DNA of 34,560 nt, taken from Planctomycetota bacterium (GTDB taxonomy: Bacteria; Planctomycetota; Planctomycetia; Gemmatales; Gemmataceae). Position numbers and translations under genes: made by a program. This document shows positions 1 to 8,026 of this stretch, piece by piece (within the stretch, counting starts at the first letter, position 1; every line of letters begins with the position of its first letter). The stretch spans positions 1-34,560 of the forward strand of contig QWOS01000107.1 of NCBI GenBank assembly GCA_003669555.1. The letters are read 5' to 3'. Below the pieces are notes generated by a model. The model was given only the letters and a program-made list of their open reading frames with translations. It did no database searches and had not been told where the DNA came from.

Positions 1-1460
1 GCCTCCCGGGGGATTAGTGGCAGGATGTCGCGGGGGGGAATTGGGGATACGGTTGGCTGCCCTTTTTCGAGCAATGATACCAGCGGTGGTGCCATGGTGA
101 TGGCGCTCAGCGCGCACAATGCCAGGCCACCTCCGGCGATAAACCCCAGTTCAGCCACGGCCTGAAAATCCGCCAGCATGGTGGCAAGGAAAGCCAGCAT
201 GCCGGTGATTGCGGCGGTGATGATGGAGGGGCCCACCGCCACCGAGGCGCGCACCATGGCAGCCCGTGCCGTGGCCCGGTCAACGGGACGCTCCCGCTGG
301 TAGCGACTGACCAGCAACACGGCATAATCACCCATGCCGATGAGCATGACCGCGAAAGTGGCTGAAAGCAGGTTCAGATGGCCCACGGTGAGCGTGGCGA
401 AACCCAGGGCCCAGATGGTGCCCATCAATAGCGGCAAGGCGCTCGCCACAGGTGGGCGCCACTGCCGGAAGGCCCAGGCGTACAGGGCCAGGACGCCCAG
501 GAAAGCCACCCAGCTGGCCCGGATACTGTCCTGGGAGGAAGCCTCCATCTCATCGCATTCCAGCACCGGCAGGCCTGTCAGCCCAATCTCCAGCCCACCA
601 TGATTGGCGCCCACTTCGGCCAGGATCGACCGCAGGCGGCGCACGCTGGCCAGCTGAGGGCTCATTGGATCGTTTGTATCTTCGACAGGGCTGGCGAGCA
701 GAAACGACAGCTTGCCATCATCCGACCTCAGGCGCTGCGGCTGGCGCAGCATGGCTTCACGCTTGTCTTCGGCGGCCATGGCTTGCCACAGAGGGCCTTC
801 CGTCGTGTTTCCAGACACCACCGCCGCAGCGCAGCGTAGCAAATGATTCAACTGGAACAGCACTTGGGCATCGATCTCGGCGCCCGCTTTGCCGGGGGCG
901 CGCCGCCGGCGTCCTTCTTCCAGTTCAGCGGCTACCCCTTTCAGGCGGTTGCGTGTTTCGTACACCAGGTTTTGCAGGGTGAACAGGTTCCACCCCAATG
1001 GCAGATCCAGCAGCGGGCGCATGGCGCGCAATTCGCTGACGATCGCCTCGATACGCGCCGTGTCGAGCAGCAACAGGGAATGCGGGGCCAGCGGTCTCAG
1101 GTCCACTTCACGCCAGACCCGGCAGAAGCGGTCGGGTTCGGCCCGCAACCGGGATTCCACATCCGCCAGCAAAGCATCCTGGGCGATGGCGTCGCCACTA
1201 GCCACCACCACCACCAGGTCGTCTTCGTTCCCCATCCGTTCCAGGTGGGCTTTCCAGCGCTGCTGCACCAGTTTGGAGCCACTGATCATATCGTTGCGGT
1301 TGGTCATGAAGCGCAGGTGGGTGGCCGAATATATACCCGCCACCACGGTCAACAGCAGGCCGGCCAACAGAAAACGGCGCGGCTGGTCCCAGGCAAGGGC
1401 GGCTAGCCAGCCGCATAGGTGCCCCAACCGCCCGCCCGTGGCTACCGATTTATTTGCCAT
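1..1460 (-). CDS. MMPL/RND-family transporter, HpnN-like (partial, C-terminus outside window)
   Basis: The frame is open from an ATG at 1460 to the window edge (about 486 codons), with no stop seen. One N-terminal membrane segment (about residues 28-47) precedes a large periplasmic domain (about 50-290). A cluster of hydrophobic segments follows from about residue 295, including LIGMGDYAVLLVSRY near residue 375, the signature region of MMPL/sterol-sensing-type RND proteins. The N-terminal layout (short cytoplasmic part, membrane helix, then a Thr-Asn-Arg-Asp stretch) resembles HpnN, the RND protein linked to hopanoid transport; those proteins are about 850-900 residues, so roughly half is missing here. 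It would export lipid-like cargo across the inner membrane. No hopanoid gene lies in the window, so the substrate is inferred only from family resemblance. It is divergent from the thioredoxin gene at 1742. Confidence 0.8.
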   Translation of the reverse strand, partial: MANKSVATGGRLGHLCGWLAALAWDQPRRFLLAGLLLTVVAGIYSATHLRFMTNRNDMISGSKLVQQRWKAHLERMGNEDDLVVVVASGDAIAQDALLADVESRLRAEPDRFCRVWREVDLRPLAPHSLLLLDTARIEAIVSELRAMRPLLDLPLGWNLFTLQNLVYETRNRLKGVAAELEEGRRRRAPGKAGAEIDAQVLFQLNHLLRCAAAVVSGNTTEGPLWQAMAAEDKREAMLRQPQRLRSDDGKLSFLLASPVEDTNDPMSPQLASVRRLRSILAEVGANHGGLEIGLTGLPVLECDEMEASSQDSIRASWVAFLGVLALYAWAFRQWRPPVASALPLLMGTIWALGFATLTVGHLNLLSATFAVMLIGMGDYAVLLVSRYQRERPVDRATARAAMVRASVAVGPSIITAAITGMLAFLATMLADFQAVAELGFIAGGGLALCALSAITMAPPLVSLLEKGQPTVSPIPPRDILPLIPRE

Positions 1461-1741
1461 GCTTGCGCACCGCCCAGGGTTGGTCGACTGGAGGCAAGGA
1501 GCCCCTCTCAAGGGGCGGGACTATAGGAAGGCACTGGCTGGAGAAGCAAGAGGAAACATCCCTACCCCAAACAGCCTATTTGCCGCAATATTACGGGGAA
1601 TTGCCCTTATAGCCACCAAAAACATGTGGATTATTTCGAAATCAGCTTTTGTGTCCGCAGGTTATCGCTTGGAGCGAAACGGGAAACCTGTTACAGATAA
1701 GGTCTGTTTTTTCAGTTCAGCCTCATTCCGGAGACGATGCC

Positions 1742-2938
1742 ATGCGTCAGCTTCAGAGCTTCTTTGGGGTCATTGCCTTGTCGGGTGCCTCCCTGGGCCT
1801 TGCCCAGGGGCAGGATAAGCCCACCCCGGCCAAAGCTGTTATCCCGGCGCTGAGAATCGCCCAACCGGGAGCCACAGCGGGCCAGACCGGATCCGCTGCC
1901 GCACCTGCCACAGCCACCGGGAAGGCCCTGATGGTTTTGCGCAATCAGTTTTCTGTCAGCCAAAGCACAATCCTGGTCAAACTGCGCCAGACTGACAATG
2001 ATGAAGAGAGGGCCAATCTGGCCAAGCAGTTACCCAAGGGCGAGCCGATCGCCCAAAAGGCATTGGAGCTGGCAAAAAACGATCTGGAGGACGAAGCTGC
2101 CTTCGATGCGCTGCAATACGCCAGCATGCTGGGTTCGCTACCCAGCAGCAAAGCTGGTGTTGAGGCCCGCGAGATCCTTTTCAGCAAGTTTGTTACCAAC
2201 CCGCGGATGAAGCCGCTAATCGCTGCGCTGGCCAATACACCCGATGGCCGGGAGCAGGCGAAGGCCCTGCTGAAGAACCAAAAGCTGCCCCGAGATGTGA
2301 AAGGCCAGATCCTTTTCTCGTTGGCTCAAGAGGCGCAGAACGGCGCCCGCCGCGGTGGCAGTGACGCTGATCAGGAAAAGGCCCTGGAAAATGCCGCCAG
2401 CCAGTACGAGGCAATTGTCAAGGAATATGGCGATGTCGCCGGGCCACGCGGCGGCACCCTGGGAGAAATGGCCAAGCCCGCCTTGTTCGAGATCCGCAGT
2501 CTCAGTCTGGGCAAGATGGCTCCCGCAGTGAAGTGTCTGAAGCTGGATGGTGACAAGGAAGTGGAAGACACCCTTGCCAACTACAAGGGCAAGGTGGTGG
2601 TGCTGGATATCTGGGCCACCTGGTGCGGGCCATGCCGGGCGATGATCCCGCACGAGCGCGAAATGGTCGAGCGTCTGAAAGACAAGCCTTTCACGCTGAT
2701 CTCCGTCTCGGGCGATGAAAAACTGGAAACGGTGCGCACCTTTCTGGAGAAGGAAAAGATGCCCTGGACCCACTGGTTCGCTGACCGCAAAGGGATCCTC
2801 AAGGACTGGAATGTCCGCTATTATCCCTCCATGTACATCCTCGACCACACGGGCAAGATCCGCTTCAAGGATTTGCGCGGTGAGAAGCTCGAAGAAGCCG
2901 TCAACCAGTTGTTGGCCGAGATGAAAGAGGCCAAATAA
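1742..2938 (+). CDS. TlpA-like secreted thioredoxin-fold protein
   Basis: A 398-residue protein. The frame is open from 1649, but the ATG at 1742 follows a GGAGA ribosome site by 8 bases and begins a signal peptide (MRQLQSFFGVIALSGASLG, cleavage near Ala-Gln-Gly), so I use that start. Residues about 60-260 are charged and mostly helical, with no family I recognise. Residues about 265-398 are a thioredoxin fold of the TlpA/ResA class: WATWCGPC with redox cysteines 295 and 298, then the YYPSMYILD segment carrying the cis-Pro region. Such proteins reduce or exchange disulfides in the periplasm, often for cytochrome c maturation. The long N-terminal extension is common in planctomycete TlpA proteins. 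It is a single-gene unit: a divergent transporter lies upstream and a terminator directly downstream. Confidence 0.85.
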   Translation: MRQLQSFFGVIALSGASLGLAQGQDKPTPAKAVIPALRIAQPGATAGQTGSAAAPATATGKALMVLRNQFSVSQSTILVKLRQTDNDEERANLAKQLPKGEPIAQKALELAKNDLEDEAAFDALQYASMLGSLPSSKAGVEAREILFSKFVTNPRMKPLIAALANTPDGREQAKALLKNQKLPRDVKGQILFSLAQEAQNGARRGGSDADQEKALENAASQYEAIVKEYGDVAGPRGGTLGEMAKPALFEIRSLSLGKMAPAVKCLKLDGDKEVEDTLANYKGKVVVLDIWATWCGPCRAMIPHEREMVERLKDKPFTLISVSGDEKLETVRTFLEKEKMPWTHWFADRKGILKDWNVRYYPSMYILDHTGKIRFKDLRGEKLEEAVNQLLAEMKEAK

Positions 2939-2972
2939 GCACCCCCGAAGCGGGCTGCAGCGCGTTCACGGC

Positions 2973-3003
2973 ACCCCTCGGGCGAAAACCCGGGGGGTGT
3001 TTT
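2973..3003 (+). terminator. Rho-independent terminator of the thioredoxin gene
   Basis: A 10-bp stem (ACCCCTCGGG at 2973-2982 with CCCGGGGGGT at 2989-2998, one T-G wobble) closes a CGAAAA loop and is followed by G and TTTT. It starts 35 bases after the stop codon at 2938. The convergent DUF2891 gene ends at 3036, so it may also help end that transcript, though the T-run favours the plus direction. Confidence 0.8.
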
Positions 3004-3035
3004 CATTCCGCACTGGCCAGCGCGGAATGGTGGGA

Positions 3036-4121
3036 TCACCGGCCCTCTTTCCAGGTCATCAGGTGGGTGGCAAAGCTGGCCAGCCAGTGTTCGCCGGCGT
3101 AGTCGCCGCTGGTGACATGCGCCAGGCCCTCTTTGGCATGCACAGCGGCGGCGGCCAGCAGCACTCTGCGGGCCGGGTCATTTTCTGGCAGGGTCAGGGC
3201 TACTCCCTCCAGGCACCAGGCCCGGCTGATGTTCAGTCCGTCGAGGTGGACTATCTGCGGGTCCGTGCGGTCTGAGACCGTGGCCGGCAATAGCAGCCCC
3301 TTTGGCTCGCCTTGGGGAATTCCCGGTAAAAACCGGTGAAACCAGCCGGTGAATTCGGCGGCTGGCAGCACCCGGCGCATCAGATCCGCCTCGCACAGCG
3401 AGGGCGAGAAAAAATCGGCTCCATCAGGCTCCCAGCGCGCAGGGGCGTCAGCGTCTTTGCCGTAGTAAGAACGGGCTCGTTCCACCAGCAAAGCCTCAAG
3501 CTTTTTCTCACCGCTGGCGCGGGCGTAATCCAGCGCGAAGGTCAGGCCAAAAGCGGTGTTGGCATGGACGCCATGACGGATGGGGTAGGTCTGCTTCGGA
3601 AAATAACCCAGGTAGCGCTGAATAATCACCTCCTCGAGGGGGCGCATGGAAGTGGACCATTTTTTGGCGTCCGGATCATCCCAGGCGCGCAATTCATCGG
3701 CCAGCTTGAGTAGCCAGGACCAGCCGTAAGGCCGCTCGAACGGTCCGGCATGGGGCCGGGAAAAATAGGCTGCCTCGCCAGCCAGCGCCGCGGTGGTGAA
3801 TTGCCGACCCAGGGCTGCCCGCATCAATGGCGCCTCGGGCAGATGGGGCCGCAGCCGCAGCAGCCGCGCCAGAACCCAATGGCCATGCACGGCGGAGTGC
3901 CAGTCATAAGCACCATGGAACACCGGGTGGAGAGCCCGGGGTGGCAGCACATCGGTATCGCCCAGCAGCACATGCGCCGGCTTGTAAGGATACGGTTTTT
4001 CGATGGCTTTCAGGGCCAGGCCGGCGAATTTCGAGGCCAGGGCATCGTCCAGATTTCGGGTCACAGTCCCTTCCTGAAGCGGGGCCAGCAAGAATACCCA
4101 CGCCAGTAACATCGGGGTCAT
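3036..4121 (-). CDS. DUF2891 family protein, predicted secreted
   Basis: A 361-residue protein with a short signal-like N-terminus (MTPMLLAWVFLLAPLQEG). The motif HGAYDWHSAVHGHW (about residues 69-82) and the following Leu/Arg-rich helix are the hallmark of DUF2891. Further conserved blocks are RPYGWSWLLKL (about 130) and the His/Asn-rich HGVHANTAFG (about 183). The family has no assigned reaction; the helical, Trp/His-rich pattern recalls alpha/alpha-barrel carbohydrate-active enzymes, but that is only a guess. Its ATG overlaps the TGA of the upstream histidine phosphatase in an ATGA (4118-4121), so the two are almost certainly translationally coupled. It is the last gene of the htpG operon. 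Confidence 0.82.
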   Translation of the reverse strand: MTPMLLAWVFLLAPLQEGTVTRNLDDALASKFAGLALKAIEKPYPYKPAHVLLGDTDVLPPRALHPVFHGAYDWHSAVHGHWVLARLLRLRPHLPEAPLMRAALGRQFTTAALAGEAAYFSRPHAGPFERPYGWSWLLKLADELRAWDDPDAKKWSTSMRPLEEVIIQRYLGYFPKQTYPIRHGVHANTAFGLTFALDYARASGEKKLEALLVERARSYYGKDADAPARWEPDGADFFSPSLCEADLMRRVLPAAEFTGWFHRFLPGIPQGEPKGLLLPATVSDRTDPQIVHLDGLNISRAWCLEGVALTLPENDPARRVLLAAAAVHAKEGLAHVTSGDYAGEHWLASFATHLMTWKEGR

Positions 4122-4744
4122 GGTCCACCGCCCTCCGCGCAGGCATCCGGCCTGGACAAAATCCGCCAGCCGCCGCCCTCAGGACCAGCTTCAAAACCAA
4201 CTTCAAAGAGTGCTGTGTTGTGGATCGGCCCGAAGCGCTTCCAGTTGGCCGGCCCCTCCCCGGTGATTGTCAGCAGCGTCACTTTCAGCAGCAGGCCATG
4301 GGCCACCACCACCACCGGCCCGGTTATCTGCTCCATTGCCAGCCGGTTCAGCACACCCATGCCGCGCTCGCGCACCTGGTCCCAAGATTCCGATGAGTCG
4401 GGAGCGTGGTGGGTTTCACCAGCCATCCAGCGGGCCAGCGTATCGGGCCAGGGGCCTGTTTCAGGCCGGTTGGGTGTGCCTTGCAACGAACCCACCCGCC
4501 TTTCGTGGAGAGTGGGTTCAATCCGGACAGGCAGGACGCAAGCCGATGCGATGGGCCCGGCGGTTTGCCGGGCCCGCAGCATGGGCGATGAAACCAGGGC
4601 CGCCGGGGCAAATTCCGCCAAACGCCTGGCAGCAACCATGGCCTGGGTATGGCCATGGTCGCTGAGGTGGATATCGCTCTCCGCACCATGGAAAACAGCC
4701 GGGGTGGCTGTTTCAGCGTGGCGCAGCAGCAAGAAGCGCCTCAC
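4118..4744 (-). CDS. Histidine phosphatase family protein (phosphoglycerate-mutase-like)
   Basis: A 208-residue protein opening with LLLRHAET, the phosphohistidine motif (Arg8, His9). A second arginine lies in SSPMLRARQTA (about 55-65), an acidic Glu in TLHERRVGSLQG (about 79-90), and the second histidine in VVVVAHGLLLKV (about residue 150). These are the catalytic elements of the branch-1 histidine phosphatase superfamily, which hydrolyses or transfers phosphate through a phosphohistidine. No signal peptide is visible, so it is probably cytoplasmic. The start is GTG and overlaps the htpG stop in a GTGA (4741-4744); its own stop overlaps the next start. The substrate cannot be told from sequence; being downstream of a chaperone gene does not identify it. 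Confidence 0.85.
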   Translation of the reverse strand: MRRFLLLRHAETATPAVFHGAESDIHLSDHGHTQAMVAARRLAEFAPAALVSSPMLRARQTAGPIASACVLPVRIEPTLHERRVGSLQGTPNRPETGPWPDTLARWMAGETHHAPDSSESWDQVRERGMGVLNRLAMEQITGPVVVVAHGLLLKVTLLTITGEGPANWKRFGPIHNTALFEVGFEAGPEGGGWRILSRPDACAEGGGP

Positions 4745-6648
4745 CGCGCGGCGTCCCGGGCGATGAGGTCGTTGATGCGACGGGCGTGCGCGCCAGGCTC
4801 CGGCAGGGGAGTGCCATCAGCCAGGAAGGCTTCGTCGAGCAGCAGTTGGCTGTAGAGTGCCAGGCGTGGATCCTCGGGCGATTTTTCGGCCAGGCCGCGC
4901 AGAGCCTGCACCGCCTGATGCGATCCGTTGATCTCGAGGATACGCTTGCCACGGGGCGCATCATTCTGGCCCATCCGCTCCAGCATCCGTTCCAGATGGG
5001 CCGACATGCCGCCGGCCGGGGTCACCAGACAGCAGGCCGAATCCACCAGGCGTGTGGAAAGCCGCACATCGGCAACCTCGGGCAGCCATTTTTTCATCAG
5101 GTCGACCAGGTTGGAAAATTCACCTGACTCGGGTGGTTTTTCTGCCACTTCTTCGGGTGGCTTCTCGGCGTCGGCGCCGCGCAGCTTCTTCCCCTTGTAC
5201 TCGCGCAGGCCAGGCAGCATGTACTCATCCACCGGCTCGGTAAGGAAGAGCACATCACGCTCCTTGGCGCGGTAGGCTTCGACAATGGGCGAGGCCCGCA
5301 GCAGGGCTTCGGAATCGCCCGAAAGGAAAAAGATCTCTTCCTGCTCCTTGGGCACGGCTTCGATGTAGGCATCGAGCGAGGTCTTGTCGCCCGGGGCCGA
5401 ACGCAACGAGGAGAAGAGTAGTAAACCAGCTACTGGCTCGCGGTTGGCGTAATCCTCCCGAACCCCCTCTTTTACCACCCCTCCGAGTCCGTCGAAGAAG
5501 ATGCGGTACTTGGCAGCCTCGTCCTCTTTCAGAATGCGCAGGGCTTTGAGCACCTCGCGGGTGAGGTCTTTGCGGATGGTTTCCAGCACCTTGTTGTGCT
5601 GCAGGATCTCGCGTGAGATGTTGAGCGGCAGGTCGGGGCAATCGACCAGGCCAGCCACAAAGCGCATGTAGCGCGGCAGGAGCGCCTCGCAATGCTCCAT
5701 GATCATCACCCGCTGCACATACAGCCGCGGACCGGTTTTGGGTTCGCCGTAATCGAAGCTTGGTGGCCGCTTGGAAGGGATGAAAAGCAAGACCCGAAAT
5801 TCCACGGTGCCCTCGCCGGCGTAGTGGATCACCCGGGCCGGGGGTTCTTGGTCGCCGGTGAGATTGGTGTAGAAGCTGTTGTATTCCTCAGGGGTGATCT
5901 CGCTTTTTGGGCGGAGCCACAGAGCTTTCTGATCGTTGAGGATCCGCTCCTCCAGCTTGGAGACGCCTTCTTTCTCGACCTCTTCCTCCAGCACCACCGG
6001 GATCTCCAGGAAATCGGAGAACTGACGGACGATCTGCTGCAGGGTGTAGGTATTCGTGAACTCGTCTTTTTCTTCCTCCTTCAGGTGCAATATCACCTCC
6101 GTGCCGCGGTTGGGCTTGTCGCAGGACTCCACCGTGAACTCGCCCTGGCCATCACTTTTCCAGCGGGTGCCGGCGTCGGCGGGGTCGCCAGCCTGACGGG
6201 TGAGCACCTCCACCTGGTCAGCCACCATGAAAGCTGAATAGAAGCCCACGCCGAACTGGCCGATCAGATCGGGACGGTTGTTGGCAGTGGCTTCCTTGAC
6301 CTTCGCGAGGAAAGCCTTGGTGCCTGACCGGGCCACAGTGCCCAGATTGTCGATGACTCCGGCCCGGGTCATGCCGATGCCGTTGTCGCGGATGGTAAGG
6401 GTACCCAGCTTTTCGTCGGCGCGGATATGGATTTTGAAATCCTTGTCGTTGCCGAGCAATTCCTGGCTATCGAGAGAGTCGAAGCGCAGCTTGTGGATAG
6501 CATCGCTGGCGTTGCTGACCAACTCGCGCAGAAAAATGCGCTTGTCAGAATAAAGGGAATGGGTGATAAGGTGCAGCAGTTGCTTCAGCTCGGTGCGGAA
6601 CTCCATCTTCTCGGGGGCTGACGCTGTCTGGTTGGTGGTCTCGCTCAT
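4741..6648 (-). CDS. htpG: Molecular chaperone HtpG (Hsp90 family)
   Basis: A 635-residue protein, normal length for bacterial Hsp90. The GHKL ATPase domain is complete: RELVSNASDAIHKLR (ATP-Mg site, Asn/Asp), DNGIGM, GTVARSGTKAF and GQFGVGFYSAFMV within the first ~140 residues. The middle domain follows (LYVQRVMIMEHCEALLPRY; NISREILQHNKVLETI with the catalytic-loop Arg region) and a C-terminal dimerisation domain ends the protein. It is an ATP-dependent cytosolic chaperone. The ATG at 6648 is preceded by AGGAGAG about 4 bases away. It heads a three-gene operon with the histidine phosphatase and DUF2891, all with 4-bp overlaps. I saw no CIRCE element upstream. It is divergent from the SRAP gene across 146 bases. 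Confidence 0.97.
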   Translation of the reverse strand: MSETTNQTASAPEKMEFRTELKQLLHLITHSLYSDKRIFLRELVSNASDAIHKLRFDSLDSQELLGNDKDFKIHIRADEKLGTLTIRDNGIGMTRAGVIDNLGTVARSGTKAFLAKVKEATANNRPDLIGQFGVGFYSAFMVADQVEVLTRQAGDPADAGTRWKSDGQGEFTVESCDKPNRGTEVILHLKEEEKDEFTNTYTLQQIVRQFSDFLEIPVVLEEEVEKEGVSKLEERILNDQKALWLRPKSEITPEEYNSFYTNLTGDQEPPARVIHYAGEGTVEFRVLLFIPSKRPPSFDYGEPKTGPRLYVQRVMIMEHCEALLPRYMRFVAGLVDCPDLPLNISREILQHNKVLETIRKDLTREVLKALRILKEDEAAKYRIFFDGLGGVVKEGVREDYANREPVAGLLLFSSLRSAPGDKTSLDAYIEAVPKEQEEIFFLSGDSEALLRASPIVEAYRAKERDVLFLTEPVDEYMLPGLREYKGKKLRGADAEKPPEEVAEKPPESGEFSNLVDLMKKWLPEVADVRLSTRLVDSACCLVTPAGGMSAHLERMLERMGQNDAPRGKRILEINGSHQAVQALRGLAEKSPEDPRLALYSQLLLDEAFLADGTPLPEPGAHARRINDLIARDAAR

Positions 6649-6794
6649 GGTCTCTCCTGATCCCTTCCGGATTCATCGGTCCTGGTTTCGATACCGGGCT
6701 GCGGCCCTGCGGCCAGCACAGTCCTGGATTCATCTTGTAATATTAGCAATCCCCACGGATTTTGGGCCCATCAATTCCTGCCGGAGGAAGCACC

Positions 6795-7529
6795 ATGTGT
6801 GGACGATTCACGCTTACCGTCAGCGATCGCTCCCTTTCGGCCGCTTTCGGTCAGGCCGATTGGCCACCTGAACGCTTGCCCCGCTGGAACATTGCCCCCA
6901 CGCAGGAAGTACTTTGCCTGCGCTGGGAAAACAGTGCTGTCAGATCTTTCTGGCTGCGCTGGGGGCTGGTGCCACACTGGGCGGTTGACGCTGCCGGGGC
7001 ATCGCGTCTCATCAATGCGCGGGGCGAAACATTATTGGAAAAATCATCCTTCAAAAATCTGGTGCCATCGGTCTCGCACCGCTGCCTGATGCTGGCCGAC
7101 GGTTTTTATGAGTGGCATGACACGGGAAGTGGCAAGGTTCCGCAGTATTTCAGCCTGCCAGGCGGTCAACCCTTCGCCTTCGCTGGCCTTTGCGACCGCT
7201 GGAGCAATCCGGCCACCGGCCAAATGCTGGAAACTGTCACCCTGGTGAACCATGCGGCACCGCCCTGGATGGCCTGGTGCCACCACCGGGCCCCGGTCGT
7301 GCTGGATGCCCCCAAACGCTTGCGCTGGCTTGATCCCACCGAAAAAGCCGCAGAAAATCTGGCCGATTTCCTGGCTCCCTGGCCACCCGCCGGGTCAGGG
7401 GGCTTTCAGGCGACCGCTGTGGGCAAAACGGTGAATTCCGTCCGCAATGACGGGCCTGACTGCCTGTTGCCGACTGGCACCCTGCTTCAGGGGCCTGCCG
7501 GTCCCCGGCAGGACTTGCTGTTCGATTGA
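6795..7529 (+). CDS. SOS response-associated peptidase (SRAP/YedK/HMCES family)
   Basis: A 244-residue protein. The frame is open from 6762, but the ATG at 6795 follows GGAGGAAG by 4 bases and gives Met-Cys at the start. That is required because Cys2 becomes N-terminal and forms the thiazolidine crosslink to abasic sites. Other active-site residues are in place: Asn74 in LINARGET, Glu106 in ADGFYEW and His163 in CHHRAP, matching the Asn, Glu and His of E. coli YedK. RWNIAPTQ and WGLVPHW are further family motifs. It shields abasic sites in single-stranded DNA. It is divergent from htpG. I saw no LexA box in the shared intergenic region. Confidence 0.93.
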   Translation: MCGRFTLTVSDRSLSAAFGQADWPPERLPRWNIAPTQEVLCLRWENSAVRSFWLRWGLVPHWAVDAAGASRLINARGETLLEKSSFKNLVPSVSHRCLMLADGFYEWHDTGSGKVPQYFSLPGGQPFAFAGLCDRWSNPATGQMLETVTLVNHAAPPWMAWCHHRAPVVLDAPKRLRWLDPTEKAAENLADFLAPWPPAGSGGFQATAVGKTVNSVRNDGPDCLLPTGTLLQGPAGPRQDLLFD

Positions 7530-7592
7530 GGGCGCACCTGACCTGGCTTTGAACAGAGGGTTTGCCACACCCAACCCACCCACAAAAACCCG

Positions 7593-7940
7593 TCATTCCC
7601 CCAGTTTGGTGAGGGTTGCCTGGCGCAGATCCTTGTCATAAATCATGCCGGCCACTTCCCGGGCGGATTTGTTGTCACCCTTGGAGAGAAACACCGCAGA
7701 GCAGTGCTCCGCCACCGGATCGTGGCGGGAATCCTTGCCCAAATCCTCAATGGAGCGCTTCACCACGGCCACTGTGCCATTGTTGGCGGCGGCATCAGCG
7801 GTGAATTCCAGCATCTTTGCCCGCTCGCTTCGGGCGCTGGGCTTCGCCTCTCCGGTACCCCGGGCATTCATTGGCGCCGACTCGCAACCAGCCAAACCCA
7901 GCCAAAACGGCAAGCATATCCCGGCAAGGTAGCGCATCAT
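7593..7940 (-). CDS. Small lipoprotein of unknown function
   Basis: A 115-residue protein with a lipoprotein signal peptide: MMRYLAG start, hydrophobic core PFWLGLAG and lipobox LAGC with Cys19 as the predicted lipidation site. The mature part is small, charged and probably helical (ERAKMLEFTADAAANNG; SAREVAGMIYDKDLRQA), with one further Cys in the His-Cys-Ser triplet near residue 82. I recognise no family. It is convergent with the SRAP gene (63-base gap) and lies just downstream of the transposase-HTH/repeat gene on the same strand (86-base gap), so the two could be cotranscribed. Confidence 0.6.
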   Translation of the reverse strand: MMRYLAGICLPFWLGLAGCESAPMNARGTGEAKPSARSERAKMLEFTADAAANNGTVAVVKRSIEDLGKDSRHDPVAEHCSAVFLSKGDNKSAREVAGMIYDKDLRQATLTKLGE

Positions 7941-8026
7941 GGCGTCCCCGAAAGCGGTAGTATTTCCAGGCTGTGGGGATTACCCGCACCGGGGTTGGCC
8001 CGCAAGGCCACAGCGGGGTGCGGAAA

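Noticed and set aside
2216-2848. A 210-codon minus-strand frame inside the thioredoxin gene.
   Set aside because: It is the antisense shadow of a gene with a clear CGPC thioredoxin motif and signal peptide.
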